Positions 6,289-7,265 of a stretch of DNA of 7,265 nt are shown here, piece by piece; the stretch's first letter is position 1, and each line of letters opens with the position of its first letter. The stretch covers positions 1 through 7,265 of the forward strand of contig JADHSW010000155.1 of NCBI GenBank assembly GCA_016776705.1, given 5' to 3'. Under the pieces are notes generated by a model. That model did no database searches, was not told the origin of the DNA, and saw only the letters and a program-made list of their open reading frames with translations. A program made the translations under genes and the position numbers. The DNA comes from Rhodospirillales bacterium (GTDB lineage: Bacteria > Pseudomonadota > Alphaproteobacteria > Rhodospirillales > JABHCV01).

Positions 6289-7265
6289 ATGAATATGAAT
6301 GATCCCCAAAATAACCAAGAAGGTGTACTTTCCCCCGAGGACACAGGGCAACCTGAAAAAACATCGTTATCCAATCTGAAATCCGGGGAAGAGCCGATCA
6401 CAACCATTTCCTTTAAGCATGGTTTTTTTCATTCGGTCGCAGGCACCTTTTTTAAACAGTTGGATGACACCGGCGACGCGGTGATGATCATGCCCCTTGA
6501 AGGTGGCGATGTGTCTTTAAAGCTGGGGGGCATAAAACACGAGCTGGACTTGAAGCCCGGTGACCACGACGCCAAAGTCCTGGACATTATCAGCGAAGCC
6601 CTGAATTACGTTCGCGGCATTAAAGAAGGGGAACCGGTTCCCAGTGAACTGCTAACAGGACACGCTTCCTGGGAGGTCTCAAAAAGAGACCGCGAGACCG
6701 CCCATAACCGTGTCACCATGCAACTGGTTTCCTGGATGTCCGGTGACGAAGTGCTGGTAACGGAACCTGACCAACTGGCCCAGATCGTCGAAGATCCGGT
6801 AACCCGAACAAAGATTAACGAAGCCTTTCTCGAAGCTGCAGAATCCCTGGGATTAGGAAAGGATCGCCGCGAAGACGTCATTTCTCTTGTCGGAAATCTG
6901 GCAGAAGAACTGGCTTATATCGAAACCCTGCGCCAGAAATTTCACAAGGTTGAAACCATTCACAAGATTGTCAGCGAGCTGGAACAGAAATACAAGGCCG
7001 AACAAAGCGTCATGGAAGTCATCGTTCCGGTTATGCGACTGTTCAAGATCGCCCTGGACGGCTTACATGAAAGTTTCGACGAAATCGATGCCCAGACAGG
7101 GGAAATATTGTCCGTCCTGAAGAACATCGCCGCCCAAACCAAATTTATTCGTCAGGCTCGCGATGACCTGCATCGCAGGCTATGGGCCTGGGAAAGTCAA
7201 ATCGAGGAATGGGGCGCGACCATGGTCAAACGCTCACAGCACAACGAGTACTTGCTTGACGAGCT
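6289..7265 (+). CDS. Unrecognised protein, charged helical/coiled-coil C-terminal half (runs off the right edge)
   Basis: The reading frame opens at ATG 6289 and stays open for 325 complete codons to the window end, so the C-terminus is missing. I do not recognise the family. Residues 1-36 are rich in Asn, Gln, Glu, Ser and Pro and look disordered. Residues about 37-90 alternate hydrophobic and polar residues with many Gly (segments such as GDAVMIMPLEGGDVSLKLGG) and probably form a small beta-rich domain. Residues about 95-180 look mixed alpha. From about 195 to the end the sequence is strongly charged and helical, with a likely coiled coil around 205-240, and includes the Trp-containing stretch LWAWESQIEEW at 298-308. 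There is no signal peptide or clear membrane segment, so a cytoplasmic location is likely. GAG at 6278-6280 lies 8 bases before the start, a weak ribosome site; a second in-frame ATG is at 6295. Codon choice is GC-rich, like gyrB rather than the gene before it. Confidence 0.85.
   Translation, partial: MNMNDPQNNQEGVLSPEDTGQPEKTSLSNLKSGEEPITTISFKHGFFHSVAGTFFKQLDDTGDAVMIMPLEGGDVSLKLGGIKHELDLKPGDHDAKVLDIISEALNYVRGIKEGEPVPSELLTGHASWEVSKRDRETAHNRVTMQLVSWMSGDEVLVTEPDQLAQIVEDPVTRTKINEAFLEAAESLGLGKDRREDVISLVGNLAEELAYIETLRQKFHKVETIHKIVSELEQKYKAEQSVMEVIVPVMRLFKIALDGLHESFDEIDAQTGEILSVLKNIAAQTKFIRQARDDLHRRLWAWESQIEEWGATMVKRSQHNEYLLDE

Overview
The window looks like an alphaproteobacterial chromosome near the replication origin. 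Three housekeeping genes lie head to tail on the + strand: dnaN (DNA polymerase III sliding clamp), recF (gap-repair ATPase) and gyrB (DNA gyrase subunit B). This is the usual tail of the dnaA-dnaN-recF-gyrB cluster. The assignment to Alphaproteobacteria rests on the remembered feel of the DnaN, RecF and GyrB sequences and on GC-rich codon use; I cannot place it closer than a Rhodospirillales-like lineage. dnaA itself is not visible. Bases 1-206 most likely belong to the dnaA-dnaN intergenic region, which is an inference.

Layout. Bases 1-206 hold a promoter-like extended -10 element and a leader that can fold into competing hairpins. dnaN follows at 207-1322. recF is at 1350-2570, or possibly from a CTG at 1332, and gyrB is at 2595-5045. 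The gaps are 27 and 24 bases, so the three genes probably form one transcription unit. Right behind gyrB is a radical SAM enzyme gene with a SPASM-like C-terminal Cys cluster (5084-6148). It is clearly more AT-rich than its neighbours and has no obvious link to replication. A 140-base AT-rich gap (6149-6288) contains one inverted repeat followed by a T run. The last gene starts at 6289 and runs off the right edge; it encodes an unrecognised protein with a charged helical, probably coiled-coil, C-terminal half.

How the genes work together. DnaN tethers the replicative polymerase, RecF helps load RecA at gaps behind stalled forks, and GyrB powers negative supercoiling ahead of forks. The two downstream genes look like a lineage-specific addition to this conserved block. 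I see no CRISPR array, tRNA, rRNA, insertion sequence or phage gene. I do not find convincing evidence of a new multi-gene system. The points most worth a second look are the dnaN leader structure, the recF start, the AT-rich radical SAM gene and the unknown coiled-coil gene.
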